Positions 14,905 through 22,338 of a stretch of 45,629 bases of DNA are shown here, piece after piece; position 1 is the stretch's first letter; each line of letters opens with the position of its first letter. Under the pieces are notes generated by a model. The model saw only the letters and a program-made list of their open reading frames with translations. It was not told the origin of the DNA and searched no databases. This DNA comes from a virus: the IMG/VR virus record IMGVR_UViG_3300031566_000083, positions 1-45,629 of that record; one strand, 5' to 3'. Made by a program: the position numbers and the translations under genes.

Positions 14905-15430
14905 CCAATACCTGAGAGACGCCGAGTCCCGCACACTAGCGGAGACCGGCGAGTGCGTGATTGAGAGGCCCATCAAGCCACAGCCATGGTATGTGGAGTT
15001 TCCGCCAGAACCCGTGCATGAGTTTGAACTAGACAAGCGTGGTGGCTTTTGGCGCTATGGTGCAGGCTACTGGCCCAAGAATGACTGCATGAGTGGCAAT
15101 CTCTTGGTATTCACGTCACGCATAGTCAAGCACTCACCCCTCGGTGAGCCTGGGGAGCAGAAATGGGTCAGGGAGGCGTGGAGAGTCAAACATATTGGGC
15201 CAGTTGGCAGTTCTTGTATCATCATTGAGTACAGGGACGAGAAGACGCTTGTTGTCGAGAAAGATGCCTTTGGCGGCATCAGAACACAATGGATTCCTGA
15301 CCACTGGCGCTCTCCCGCCGCCATGCCCCGCTGGGCCTCACGGTTCATAGTGGAGATTCTGAGTACAGAGGCGATTCAGCGTGACGGTGTGTGGTACTGG
15401 CGAGCACGAGTGAGGAGGGTTGAAGCATGA
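14897..15430 (+). CDS. ASCH/PUA-like domain protein
   Basis: 177 residues. ERPIKPQPW, a central KHSPLGEPGEQKWVREAWRV, and PAAMPRWASRFIVEI are the signature stretches of a phage ASCH-like (PUA superfamily) protein found in many early regions. Such domains are thought to bind RNA or modified bases, but the phage members are uncharacterised. It overlaps both neighbours by a few bases. Confidence 0.75.
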   Translation: MRSQYLRDAESRTLAETGECVIERPIKPQPWYVEFPPEPVHEFELDKRGGFWRYGAGYWPKNDCMSGNLLVFTSRIVKHSPLGEPGEQKWVREAWRVKHIGPVGSSCIIIEYRDEKTLVVEKDAFGGIRTQWIPDHWRSPAAMPRWASRFIVEILSTEAIQRDGVWYWRARVRRVEA

Positions 15431-15783
15431 AACAGTCTCCCATAAAGCACAGGGGGAAGGTGACAGCCCGCCGAGAAAGGGGTATGAAAAACTCAGCGCC
15501 GGCAGTATGCGTTCGCGCAGGTGGCTCGTGGTGTGGATGGGCAGGAGAGCGATGCGTAGGGGCATACTGTGAACTATGCGGCAGGGCTGGCTGGTGGTAT
15601 CCGCTGGCCCACATCATTGGACGTGGACAGTGCGGGCACGAGGAGCCTTGGAATCTAGCGAACCTGTGCCTTGCGTGCCATGACAGATTCGACCACGGGA
15701 CGGCGGAAGAGCGAGCGGCCACGAGGGAGAAATTACAGGCAATCGCCGCTCACGGGGCAGAGAAGAACGAGGCGATGAAGTGA
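15427..15783 (+). CDS. HNH nuclease-like protein
   Basis: 118 residues; AGGAGGG upstream of ATG. CELCGRAG, PLAHIIGRGQ, NLANLCLACHDRFDHG give the H...N...H metal site with paired Cys, as in HNH nucleases of the recombination-associated kind. Located with resolvase and methyltransferase genes, it could be a DNA-processing nuclease rather than a homing enzyme. Confidence 0.8.
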   Translation: MKQSPIKHRGKVTARRERGMKNSAPAVCVRAGGSWCGWAGERCVGAYCELCGRAGWWYPLAHIIGRGQCGHEEPWNLANLCLACHDRFDHGTAEERAATREKLQAIAAHGAEKNEAMK

Positions 15784-17555
15784 AGCTCTACTATCAAGAT
15801 AGTGCGGTGGAGATATGGCACGGCGATTGTCGTGACTGGGACGGTTCTGCTGATGTGATAGTAACGGACCCGCCGTATGGTTTGGAGTTCATGGGGAAGG
15901 AATGGGACAAGCTGCTTGTGAAGGACAGGCATGTTAACTATCCGAGTTGTCGTCACGCTCACGGGCCGAACGAGTACCGAGGGGGAATGGAGGCACAAGA
16001 ATGGCATCGGCAGTGGTGTGAAGCGATGCTCGGCAAGGCTGGCTGGCTGTTCGCCTTTGGAGGAACGAGGACGTGGCACAGGTTGGCGTGCGCGATTGAG
16101 GACGCAGGCTGGCAGTACAGGGACACAATCATGTGGCTGTACGGGCAGGGATTCCCGAAGGGGAAGAACAGCTTGAAGCCCTCCTATGAACCGATAATCG
16201 TAGCGCGGAAGTATGGGGACTTGGACATAGACGCGGCGAGGATTGGGACAAGTAAGAGTGCTCCTGCGTCACCAAGACAGGGCACCGACAGAATCTATGG
16301 CTCGTATGGGGCACAGGACACGAGCATGAGTGGATTCAACACATCCATAGGCCGCTGGCCTGCGAATCTAATACTGGACGAATATCTTGTGCCAGTAGTA
16401 CGTTTGATGTATAATACTCCTGAAGGTATTAGTACGGCCATAAGGGAGTATTTCAATGGTTACAGTCGAGTGCCGAGTGTGCGGGAAGTCATTTACAGTA
16501 GCACCAAGCAAGGCGCAAAGAGCCAAGTATTGCAGTCGGACGTGTTACGCAAAGTGGCTGAGTCAGAACAAGCGCGGGGAAGCACACCCGATGTATGGCA
16601 AGCACCACAGCCAAGCATCGTTGCAGAAGATGAGCGAGAAACAGACGGCACGAGCGATGCACGGGGCAAATCATCCTCTATTCAAGGGGGATTGGTTCAG
16701 TCGCGGCTATCACTATCTGAATGTCAACGCCCTGCCATCGCAACAAAAAGCCCTAGCGATTCAGATGCTTCCAGAACACCACATGGGGATACCAGAACAT
16801 CGGATAGTCATGGCGATGCACTTGGGCAGACCACTTGCCACGAGCGAGGTAGTACACCACAGGAACGGAATCAAGGACGACAATCGCATCGAGAACTTGG
16901 AAATGAAAGACCACTCGACGCACAAGATGAATCATATCGAGATACTAGAGGAACTTCGTTCTGCGCGAGCGGAGATAGACCGCTTGAAGTCCTTGATTGT
17001 GACGTGCCCGAAATGTGGCACAAGTATTTCGCACCCACTGGCATAGAAGTTCGCCACCCTGATTGTTCTGCGGCGATGCTGGATGAGCAGAGTGGGGAGA
17101 CGAAAGACAATCGCGGTCCGTCCGTGCAGCCTTCGCCAAAGATTGATTACACGGGATTGGGGGCGACCCCATTTCCTTGCGACACTCCATTCCACATAGG
17201 CGACATAGGCGGAGCCTCACGGTTCTTCTACTGCGCCAAGGCGTCGAAGGCCGAGCGCAATGCAGGGTGTGAAGGAATGGAGGCCGCCTATCAGCACAGG
17301 GGTAATGGATTCTCAGCCGCCTTATCGAATAGCAAGCTGCCAAGGGGTAACGACCATCCAACGGTAAAGCCCTTGAAGCTCATGGAATATCTGATAACGC
17401 TCTCTGGTGGACAAACGATACTCGACCCGTTCATGGGAAGTGGGACTACGTTGGTAGCCGCCAAGAGGCTAGGAAGGAAGGCCATAGGAATCGAGATTGA
17501 CGAACACTCGTGCGAGATAGCAGCGAACCGCTGTCGGCAGATGGTCTTACTGTAA
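15780..17555 (+). CDS. DNA (N4/N6) methyltransferase, beta-type, interrupted by a nested HNH gene
   Basis: 591 residues. Residues 1-200 hold motif IV TDPPYG (D30-Y33) and residues 547-591 hold motif I DPFMGSGT followed by GIEID, the DPPY-then-FxGxG order of beta-class amino-methyltransferases. Natural sequence runs to [11 protein letters not shown] (about 16386) and resumes at [11 protein letters not shown] (about 17070). The roughly 680 bases between are foreign: they encode an HNH endonuclease in another frame. The methyltransferase frame is still open across them, giving about 230 low-complexity residues within the target-recognition region. Activity may be lost or the insert tolerated. 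Confidence 0.88.
   Translation: MKLYYQDSAVEIWHGDCRDWDGSADVIVTDPPYGLEFMGKEWDKLLVKDRHVNYPSCRHAHGPNEYRGGMEAQEWHRQWCEAMLGKAGWLFAFGGTRTWHRLACAIEDAGWQYRDTIMWLYGQGFPKGKNSLKPSYEPIIVARKYGDLDIDAARIGTSKSAPASPRQGTDRIYGSYGAQDTSMSGFNTSIGRWPANLILDEYLVPVVRLMYNTPEGISTAIREYFNGYSRVPSVREVIYSSTKQGAKSQVLQSDVLRKVAESEQARGSTPDVWQAPQPSIVAEDERETDGTSDARGKSSSIQGGLVQSRLSLSECQRPAIATKSPSDSDASRTPHGDTRTSDSHGDALGQTTCHERGSTPQERNQGRQSHRELGNERPLDAQDESYRDTRGTSFCASGDRPLEVLDCDVPEMWHKYFAPTGIEVRHPDCSAAMLDEQSGETKDNRGPSVQPSPKIDYTGLGATPFPCDTPFHIGDIGGASRFFYCAKASKAERNAGCEGMEAAYQHRGNGFSAALSNSKLPRGNDHPTVKPLKLMEYLITLSGGQTILDPFMGSGTTLVAAKRLGRKAIGIEIDEHSCEIAANRCRQMVLL
16388..16415 (+). promoter_or_regulatory. Promoter of the nested HNH gene
   Basis: A perfect -10 box TATAAT lies at about 16410-16415, 17 bases after TTGTGC. 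It sits inside the inserted segment, about 40 bases before the HNH start with its GGGAG site, so the endonuclease gene carries its own promoter. The -35 match is weak. Confidence 0.55.
16456..17046 (+). CDS. HNH homing endonuclease nested inside the methyltransferase gene
   Basis: 196 residues, in a different frame from the surrounding methyltransferase. Zinc ribbon ([14 protein letters not shown]), a RGYHYLNV strand, then [30 protein letters not shown] and H: an HNH_3-type core; helical tail and a closing CPKC. Same domain order as the insert in the 6463 gene. GGGAG stands eight bases before ATG. The non-coding flanks (about 70 and 20 bases) are too short for a typical group I intron, and no intein splice residues are evident, so a direct insertion is most likely. 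Confidence 0.88.
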   Translation: MVTVECRVCGKSFTVAPSKAQRAKYCSRTCYAKWLSQNKRGEAHPMYGKHHSQASLQKMSEKQTARAMHGANHPLFKGDWFSRGYHYLNVNALPSQQKALAIQMLPEHHMGIPEHRIVMAMHLGRPLATSEVVHHRNGIKDDNRIENLEMKDHSTHKMNHIEILEELRSARAEIDRLKSLIVTCPKCGTSISHPLA

Positions 17556-17587
17556 ATGGCAGAGAAGAACGAACGAATGGGAGGCGC

Positions 17588-17884
17588 ATGGGAACAGAAA
17601 CCGAAATCGCCGCTGGGATGAGAGTCGAGATAGCCAAGGCAGACGGCTCAACCTTGGGAGGCTTGTCTTTGCACGACCCCCATCCAGAACACATAGGCAA
17701 ACAAGGCACCATCGTCGAAGTGGACGAGGACGACGGTATGCCCAAAATCCAACTAGACGACGGCGTAGTTCTCTACGGCTACGAGTGTTGGTGGCGACAC
17801 TTGACGCCGCCCATGGAATCAAGGAGAAGAACGAACGAATGGGAGGGAAGTGATGGACGGATTGACGTTTGCGGCACAGATTAG
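17588..17884 (+). CDS. SH3/KOW-like small protein
   Basis: 98 residues; ATG at 17588 after GGGAGG. MRVEI, HIGKQGTIVEVDEDDGMPKIQLDDG and GYECWW form a beta-barrel pattern with the G-x-x-G-x-I turn seen in KOW/SH3-like domains. The C-terminal 20 residues run out of frame-like into the next gene and are low in structure. Function unknown. Confidence 0.6.
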   Translation: MGTETEIAAGMRVEIAKADGSTLGGLSLHDPHPEHIGKQGTIVEVDEDDGMPKIQLDDGVVLYGYECWWRHLTPPMESRRRTNEWEGSDGRIDVCGTD

Positions 17885-18053
17885 GAATCGGTGCGATGAG
17901 CTGCTGCGATTGTACGGAGAGAATCTTCGGGCAGCAGAATTTCGCGAACAAAGGGCAAGCCCTGATGATTATGGGCCAACAGAGAGTATCGCCCGCGCCG
18001 AGGGTGCCATTGAAGCACTCACAAGTTTGAGGGAGAGCGTGACGGGGTGGTAG
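17853..18053 (+). CDS. Small helical protein
   Basis: 66 residues; ATG at 17853 after GGGAGGGAAGTG. Helical with ARAEGAIEALTSLRESV near the end, typical of short phage early proteins. Overlaps the previous gene by 32 bases. Function unknown. Confidence 0.6.
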   Translation: MDGLTFAAQIRNRCDELLRLYGENLRAAEFREQRASPDDYGPTESIARAEGAIEALTSLRESVTGW

Positions 18054-18086
18054 CACCGCTCACGGAATCAAGGAGGGATAGAGGGA

Positions 18087-18269
18087 ATGGCGAAGCAAGA
18101 GAAGCAGACAGTGGACCGAGAGATATACAACTCTCTTTTCGACAAATACATCATTGTCGTGCAAGAGAACAGGGAACTTAGGGAGAGGCTTGCGAGTCTG
18201 CGGTATCTGGCCAATGCGATGCGGGGTGTATGCGATGTATACGTCGTCAAGGAGGCCCCCAATGAGTGA
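18087..18269 (+). CDS. Small coiled-coil protein
   Basis: 60 residues with AAGGAGGG upstream. Central heptad helix (QENRELRERLASLRYLANAM). Overlaps the next gene by eight bases. Function unknown. Confidence 0.65.
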   Translation: MAKQEKQTVDREIYNSLFDKYIIVVQENRELRERLASLRYLANAMRGVCDVYVVKEAPNE

Positions 18270-18498
18270 GCTGCTGGTGACGACCCCCGAGAAGCTACAA
18301 GGACTCACTGAATACTCCGAGTGGGTGAGAGCGTCCGATGTCCGCGCCGCCATGACTGAGGTGGACGCGGACAGGTTTTTGCACCTTGTCTTAGATTGGC
18401 AATGGCTACAAGTAAGGTATGACCGAGACGAAACGGGGCGATATGAGGAACCTGCCCCGTGGTCTGACTACCTGCTGGCCCACATGGAGGGGAAGTAG
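18262..18498 (+). CDS. Hypothetical early protein
   Basis: 78 residues; ATG at 18262 with AAGGAGG six bases before it. Contains DADRFLHLVLDWQWLQVRYD. No family recognised. Confidence 0.65.
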   Translation: MSELLVTTPEKLQGLTEYSEWVRASDVRAAMTEVDADRFLHLVLDWQWLQVRYDRDETGRYEEPAPWSDYLLAHMEGK

Positions 18499-18499
18499 C

Positions 18500-18721
18500 A
18501 TGGACGGAAGACCGGAGAACTGGGAAGAGCTTCAGCACGAGACAATCCAGCGGCGGAAGCGCGTCAAAGAACTCGTCAAGTTGGCCGACTCCGCACCCAA
18601 CCTCAGGCTGGCGGTGGTGGACTCAAAGGACATGCCGAGTAACGACCCGATGCTCCACGCGGACACACGGGTTTGGTATGCAGAGAAGTACCGCCGCGTC
18701 GTGAAGATGGAGGACAAGTGA
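18500..18721 (+). CDS. Hypothetical early protein
   Basis: 73 residues; starts one base after the previous stop, with GGAGGGG upstream. N-terminal half is a charged helix, C-terminal half contains DTRVWYAEKYRRVVKME. Its last bases hold the ribosome site of the next gene. Function unknown. Confidence 0.6.
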   Translation: MDGRPENWEELQHETIQRRKRVKELVKLADSAPNLRLAVVDSKDMPSNDPMLHADTRVWYAEKYRRVVKMEDK

Positions 18722-19011
18722 TATTCAACAAGGACGGAATCTGTGAACTAGAATCAATCGAGACGGTGGATGAGTGCGAGGCCTACACGATATTCCTACT
18801 GAGCGAGGAACGGCGTCATTGCGAGGCGCTTGATGTTGCTGAGGGGCAAGTCGATAGGGCGGGCGCGATGGATTGCCCCTTCACGAAGGCGTATGCGCAG
18901 TTCTTTGACTCTGCCGCCAAACGCCACCAACAAGACCTCGACGGTATCACCAAGCGCATAGCTGAAATCGAGGCGCACAAGGCCAAGCTGGGGGACAAAT
19001 GCCGTTCATAG
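18718..19011 (+). CDS. Helical hypothetical protein
   Basis: 97 residues from GTG at 18718 (AGTGATA; GGAGG upstream, overlap of four bases). Two long helices (EERRHCEALDVAEGQ and QDLDGITKRIAEIEAHKAKL). Function unknown. Confidence 0.6.
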   Translation: MIFNKDGICELESIETVDECEAYTIFLLSEERRHCEALDVAEGQVDRAGAMDCPFTKAYAQFFDSAAKRHQQDLDGITKRIAEIEAHKAKLGDKCRS

Positions 19012-19181
19012 GATTCAGAGGGCAACATATCGACCAGTGTGTCCAGCAGGCGAACGAGTGGGAGGACAGCTTTGAGGGCCATATCGACGTTATCTGCATG
19101 GCCCCAATCGTATTGCCAGGTGGGGGGATTCAGGTGATGATTGCATACGAGGAGTGCGAATTGCTCAGGAGCGATACGTGA
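18999..19181 (+). CDS. Small hypothetical protein
   Basis: 60 residues, overlapping the previous gene by 13 bases and the next by four. Alternating hydrophobic pattern near the end (VLPGGGIQVMIAYE). No family recognised. Confidence 0.55.
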   Translation: MPFIGFRGQHIDQCVQQANEWEDSFEGHIDVICMAPIVLPGGGIQVMIAYEECELLRSDT

Positions 19182-19717
19182 GGAGTAACGGCGTGCTGCT
19201 CGTACCCCGATTCGACGCTATGCGCGGGGATTATCTTCCAGTACATGATAGGCCAATAACGCCCGCCGACCTACACGAGCGGAACCTAGACCAGTGGCTT
19301 GTAGCCTGGTTCCTCGTGTATTACGAGTCAATCATGCTCGGTGGCGGGGCGTGGCCTGACATCAGGGCCGAGGAGATACCCTCTCATGGCGGGAGCTTTC
19401 ACTATGCGTTCTTCGATACCACGGTTCGATGCGTGGCTGTGGTGACTGGTAGAGTGGACAAGTGCGGCAAGGACGGGAGATTAGCACGGCTGTACTACGG
19501 GGGCGACGCAGATGGCAAGCTGTGGGAGACCGATGAACTAGCTCACAGGTTCAGGCGGCGCGAGTCCGCGATAATCAGGCGTATCAACAACGTGCTGAAC
19601 TACTGCTCCGGCTGGCGGGAAAAGCGGATTAGCTACGAGGAGTTCACGGATCATTCCTTGCCTCGGCATACAAGAACGGATGCAAGAACGGACAAGTTGA
19701 CAGAACCTTCAAGCTAG
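19178..19717 (+). CDS. Hypothetical protein, last gene of early block
   Basis: 179 residues from GTG at 19178 with AGGAG upstream. Mixed alpha/beta with WLVAWFLVYYESIMLGGGAW and an Arg-rich helix (AHRFRRRESAIIRRINN). The last 15 codons contain a direct repeat (CAAGAACGGA twice) and a complete promoter. No family recognised. Confidence 0.7.
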   Translation: MRSNGVLLVPRFDAMRGDYLPVHDRPITPADLHERNLDQWLVAWFLVYYESIMLGGGAWPDIRAEEIPSHGGSFHYAFFDTTVRCVAVVTGRVDKCGKDGRLARLYYGGDADGKLWETDELAHRFRRRESAIIRRINNVLNYCSGWREKRISYEEFTDHSLPRHTRTDARTDKLTEPSS

Positions 19718-19725
19718 TATATACT
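19697..19725 (+). promoter_or_regulatory. Strong promoter at end of early block
   Basis: TTGACA (19697-19702), 17-base spacer, TATACT (19720-19725): nearly consensus. The predicted start (about 19732) is the first base of a hairpin followed by a terminator, so it either makes a tiny RNA or is attenuated before the next gene. Confidence 0.75.
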
Positions 19726-19730
19726 CTGAC

Positions 19731-19784
19731 TGTGGGGCGAAGTACGCCCCACAGTGAGGCTCCCAGCCGGGGGCCTTTTCTTAT
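19731..19784 (+). ncRNA. Putative ~54-nt small RNA: two hairpins, the second a terminator
   Basis: Hairpin one: TGTGGGGCG / CGCCCCACA, loop AAGTA, nine perfect pairs (19731-19753). Hairpin two: GGCTCCC / GGGGGCC, loop AGCC, followed by TTTTCTTAT (19758-19784), an intrinsic terminator. A near-consensus promoter ends six bases upstream. It could be a regulatory RNA or a leader attenuator for the gene at 19812. Confidence 0.65.
19758..19784 (+). terminator. Intrinsic terminator of early block
   Basis: Seven-pair stem (one G-T pair) plus TTTTCTTAT. It also ends the preceding operon. The same tail TTTTCTTAT follows the terminators at 35239 and 43732. Confidence 0.85.
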
Positions 19785-19811
19785 AGGAGAGCCATCGAGT
19801 TCATATTCTCA

Positions 19812-20036
19812 GTGGAGCCTATCAACGAGGATACCGGTGGCGGGTATCGTGAAGTGACAGCAAGGGTAACAATAGATTCCTCTACGCCCAAGCACGTCCA
19901 GCTCCATAGTGCGTTCTACGAAGTTCTCTCGACATACATGGACCCGAACGAAGAGCGAAGAAGTTTTTTTCTTGACGTGGCCGACACATTGCTGGAGGCG
20001 CACCGTTGCATCTGCACAGAAATAGAGCCGGTATGA
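19812..20036 (+). CDS. Small hypothetical protein beyond terminator; start uncertain
   Basis: 74 residues from GTG. The GTG has no ribosome site at the right distance; AGGAG lies at 19785-19789, four bases before an in-frame ATC at 19794 that would give xEFIFSVEPINED, a natural beta-strand start. A rare ATC start is possible. Rest: VTARVTIDSSTPKHV, then helices. Function unknown. Confidence 0.55.
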   Translation: MEPINEDTGGGYREVTARVTIDSSTPKHVQLHSAFYEVLSTYMDPNEERRSFFLDVADTLLEAHRCICTEIEPV

Positions 20037-20144
20037 AGGATTGGTCACGGGGCCATCGAAACGTGCCCGTAGCGTCGATTTTGAGGGCATAGAAGAGGGG
20101 CCACTTCAACAGCAGCCCCTTGGGGCAGGAGTGAACGAGGGTAG
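20037..20144. other. Convergent intergenic region
   Basis: 108 bases between converging transcripts. A 12-base palindrome GCCCCTTGGGGC is present but has no T run on either side. No gene is seen. Confidence 0.5.
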
Positions 20145-20327
20145 TTATTCAGCGGCTATCACGACCTCGGTTCTGTCAGGGCGTAGTGACCACACAGAGG
20201 TTGCTGGCCCATCAACGTTACCTTGTCGTGGCGGGAGCTTGACCAGTAAGGTCACTGGCATGTCTAGGGGGAGTGCTTGCAGCTTCATGATCAAGCGGCC
20301 AACAGTGAGTTGCTTCTTCTTGCTCAT
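20145..20327 (-). CDS. Small phage protein of the L-P-x-D-x-P-V type
   Basis: 60 residues; AAGGAGGAAAGGAA before ATG. QLTVGRLIMKLQALPLDMPV matches a common short phage protein whose start reads as a helix then LPxDxPV strand. Last gene of the leftward operon; ATGA overlap upstream. Function unknown. Confidence 0.7.
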   Translation of the reverse strand: MSKKKQLTVGRLIMKLQALPLDMPVTLLVKLPPRQGNVDGPATSVWSLRPDRTEVVIAAE

Positions 20328-20494
20328 TTCCTTTCCTCCTTCAATCTCTGAATCTCTGACTGCGGTATATCCCAGTAGTACCCGGCCGCGTTAGGGGAAG
20401 AAACTTTTTCCCCCTTGATGGTGCCCCTGTTGCACCGGGCGACGACGTTCGTTTTGGTCATACCGAGGGCTTCAGCTGCCTGTGATGTGGTCAT
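20324..20494 (-). CDS. MerR/excisionase-like HTH protein
   Basis: 56 residues; ATG at 20494 after GGAGG. TTSQAAEALGMTKTNVVARCNRGTIKG is a MerR/Xis-type winged HTH (positions 2-28), followed by GYYWDIPQSEIQRLKEER, the usual closing strand and helix. It would bind DNA; with no integrase in view, a transcription role is more likely than excision. Confidence 0.85.
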   Translation of the reverse strand: MTTSQAAEALGMTKTNVVARCNRGTIKGEKVSSPNAAGYYWDIPQSEIQRLKEERK

Positions 20495-20700
20495 GCGGCC
20501 TCCGAATAGGCTCCTGACTCGGCGTTGTCGAGCATGTCCTCGATACCCTTGGACACCTCCACGAGTTGTTGTATGGCAAAGTCGGCGTCCACGGCCCAAG
20601 GTTCATTGTCCCTTTCCCTGAGTGGCCGCAAATCCTGTATTGCCTGATTCGTAGAGTGGTGCGCCCGGTCTAGTCTCTCTATTACTGTCTTGACTTCCAT
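20491..20700 (-). CDS. Small helical protein
   Basis: 69 residues; GGGAGG upstream, ATGA overlap with the next gene. Helical, with IERLDRAHHSTNQAIQDL and QQLVEVSKGIEDML. Function unknown. Confidence 0.65.
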   Translation of the reverse strand: MEVKTVIERLDRAHHSTNQAIQDLRPLRERDNEPWAVDADFAIQQLVEVSKGIEDMLDNAESGAYSEAA

Positions 20701-20704
20701 CTTC

Positions 20705-21010
20705 TCACCTCCCTTCTGTTGCTTTGAATAGTTCGTGTGCCCTGGCCTTCGCATCCTTGCGCTTGGCGTGATACCGGGGCACAGTGAGCTTGTATGCCTT
20801 CTTGGTCTTGAGGTAGCGATAGATGCCACTGGCATACCGGGGCTTGCCGTTGTGCTGTACTATCTCGGTAGTCCAGAAGCACTGGTCCTTCAGCCCCTTG
20901 CGGTAGTAGTAGCGATAGGCTGGGCTACTGACAAGGAACTCAGGGAACAGATCGCGCACGATGGCATTGAACGCATCTTCTACATCTTTGACCTGTTCTT
21001 CTACTGTCAT
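20705..21010 (-). CDS. Hypothetical basic protein
   Basis: 101 residues; ATG at 21010 rather than the GTG six bases upstream, because TAAGGAGG is seven bases from it. Aromatic- and Lys-rich C-terminal half (YRYYYRKGLKDQC, YLKTKKAYKLTV). Might bind nucleic acid. No family recognised. Confidence 0.65.
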   Translation of the reverse strand: MTVEEQVKDVEDAFNAIVRDLFPEFLVSSPAYRYYYRKGLKDQCFWTTEIVQHNGKPRYASGIYRYLKTKKAYKLTVPRYHAKRKDAKARAHELFKATEGR

Positions 21011-21068
21011 CTTCACACCTCCTTAGTCTAGTTGCCTCACCACGGAGCCGGATGTGCTCCGGCCCCGG

Positions 21069-21083
21069 ACGTGAGCTAACTAA
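21069..21083. repeat. Direct repeat GACGTGAGCTAACTA, copy 1
   Basis: The 15-base sequence GACGTGAGCTAACTA occurs here and at 21621-21635, in each case covering the stop codon and first bases after a leftward gene, and each followed on the minus strand by a small hairpin. A duplicated gene end or a shared processing element is possible. Confidence 0.6.
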
Positions 21084-21549
21084 CTTTCACCTTGGCATTG
21101 TCGTGTTGCGGTGTCCAGCTCCACGGTGCGTCATCGTAGCCTGGCAGCTGATTGACGGCTAGGTCTCGCAATGAGTCGCAGAATTGGTATGACTCACTTT
21201 GCGGCCACTCGGGGTGCTCGCATGACTGGTAGTCGTAGCATGCAATCAGCTTCAATGCTTCGACGGGCGACGGGACATTGTAGATTGGATACGCTTGGAA
21301 TGGCAGCAGGTATTCTGCATCTGTCCGCCCGGGCAAGTCGGTTATGCTGCAATCCTCGTAGTGATAGCAGACGCTGCGGACGCACTCATCTAGCAACATC
21401 TGTCCTACTGCGTCTTCCGTCTCTCGTGTCAGGTAGTGACTCTCGCCGTTGTGGTACCACACCATCGGCCCGTGGTAGTGGTGGATGTGCAGCAGCCCAA
21501 ACTGCACCATGGCGTTGATGTGCGCCTTGTCTACTACGTATGCACTCAT
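21076..21549 (-). CDS. Conserved phage protein (SAYVVDKAHI type)
   Basis: 157 residues. MSAYVVDKAHINAMV at the start, DAVGQMLLDECVRSVCYHYED, LPG and LIACYDYQSCEHPEWPQSES are the hallmarks of a widely distributed phage/plasmid protein of unknown function. Length and motif order match. Start preceded by AAGGGA. Confidence 0.85.
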   Translation of the reverse strand: MSAYVVDKAHINAMVQFGLLHIHHYHGPMVWYHNGESHYLTRETEDAVGQMLLDECVRSVCYHYEDCSITDLPGRTDAEYLLPFQAYPIYNVPSPVEALKLIACYDYQSCEHPEWPQSESYQFCDSLRDLAVNQLPGYDDAPWSWTPQHDNAKVKVS

Positions 21550-21599
21550 TCTCTCATTCCCTTAGCCTGTCTCTTCAGCGATGGGAGGCTGCCCCACCG

Positions 21600-21616
21600 G
21601 ACGCCCTCGAAGGGCG
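21600..21616. terminator. Hairpin after leftward gene
   Basis: ACGCCCT / AGGGCGT with a CGA loop, seven perfect pairs, lies just beyond the stop of the 22007-21633 gene; only a short T/A run follows. It may be a weak terminator or stabilise the mRNA end. Confidence 0.45.
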
Positions 21617-21620
21617 TTTC

Positions 21621-21635
21621 GACGTGAGCTAACTA
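21621..21635. repeat. Direct repeat GACGTGAGCTAACTA, copy 2
   Basis: Identical to 21069-21083 and at the same position relative to a leftward stop codon. Confidence 0.6.
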
Positions 21636-22007
21636 GATGCCATAGAATGCGTGTTCCGCTACTGCGCGGCGCTCATCCTGTCTAAGAGATAGCAATCTCT
21701 CAGCGGCCTCGGCCCATCGCAGAGCATGGCGCAGGCCAGATTTATAACTGCGGCACTTGTAGTCAAACGTCCGCATATAGGCATCCGGCCCAGCCAAGTG
21801 GCAGCAAATAGCGGGTGACTGCCAGCCCCAATGATTCACAACCTCGGCGTAGACTCCAGTGGCGGGTTCTGTTGAGGCGAGGCGGCAGTACACAGCGTAC
21901 TCCTGCCCAGGGCCTACGTTGTCATCTGTGCGCTGGAACATCACGCCCTCGGCGGCAAATGCAGCATATCGCACTGGCCTTGTAGTGGTAACTCTTGTCT
22001 CTATCAT
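21633..22007 (-). CDS. Hypothetical protein
   Basis: 124 residues; ATG at 22007 with AGGAGGG nine bases upstream inside a repeated leader. Contains YAAFAAEGVMFQ, GPGQEYAVYCRL and a helical end (LRHALRWAEAAERLLSLRQ). No family recognised. Confidence 0.65.
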   Translation of the reverse strand: MIETRVTTTRPVRYAAFAAEGVMFQRTDDNVGPGQEYAVYCRLASTEPATGVYAEVVNHWGWQSPAICCHLAGPDAYMRTFDYKCRSYKSGLRHALRWAEAAERLLSLRQDERRAVAEHAFYGI

Positions 22008-22025
22008 TCTCTCATTCCCTCCTAT
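22004..22025. repeat. Repeated ribosome-site leader, copy 2 of 3
   Basis: On the minus strand this 22-base segment carries AGGAGGGAATGAGAGA and the ATG. An identical 22-base copy is at 22317-22338 and a 17-base copy at 21546-21562, each before a leftward start codon. Confidence 0.7.
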
Positions 22026-22291
22026 ACTTTGCACTCTCGATAGTATGGTGCGAATTCCGGGTGATGTGGTCCTGGTCGGCGGTAGCACCGGGTCCGTAGG
22101 CGCTGGGTCAGTTTCAGGTTCGTGTAGAGGTAGTACAATCGCCCATTGTGACCGGCGGGATGCTGGACTAGGGCGAACGTGTAGCCGGATCGTTTCATGG
22201 TATGCCGCACGTGCTCCAGTTCGTGCTCCCACACTGGCCGGACTGCGTGCAGGCCGTCTGTGGTCCTGAGTTCCTTGCCGCGAGTTTTCAT
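22022..22291 (-). CDS. Hypothetical basic protein
   Basis: 89 residues; GGGAGGGAG upstream of ATG, and a ten-codon mini-ORF in the repeated leader ends at this start. His- and Arg-rich, with GYTFALVQHPAGHNGRLYYLYTNL as a likely beta hairpin (positions 36-59). Function unknown. Confidence 0.6.
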   Translation of the reverse strand: MKTRGKELRTTDGLHAVRPVWEHELEHVRHTMKRSGYTFALVQHPAGHNGRLYYLYTNLKLTQRLRTRCYRRPGPHHPEFAPYYRECKV

Positions 22292-22316
22292 GTACTCCCT
22301 CCCTTATCCGTCATGG

Positions 22317-22338
22317 TCATTCTCTCATTCCCTCCTAT
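22317..22338. repeat. Repeated ribosome-site leader, copy 1 of 3
   Basis: Identical to 22004-22025; overlaps the 3' end of the 22550-22335 gene. In this copy its ATG opens only a ten-codon ORF that ends at the next gene's start. Confidence 0.65.

Noticed and set aside
16384-17070. Group I intron or intein in the methyltransferase gene
   Set aside because: Non-coding flanks are too short for a typical group I core, and no intein splice-junction residues or blocks are visible.
20100-20130. GCCCCTTGGGGC palindrome as a terminator
   Set aside because: No T run on either strand.
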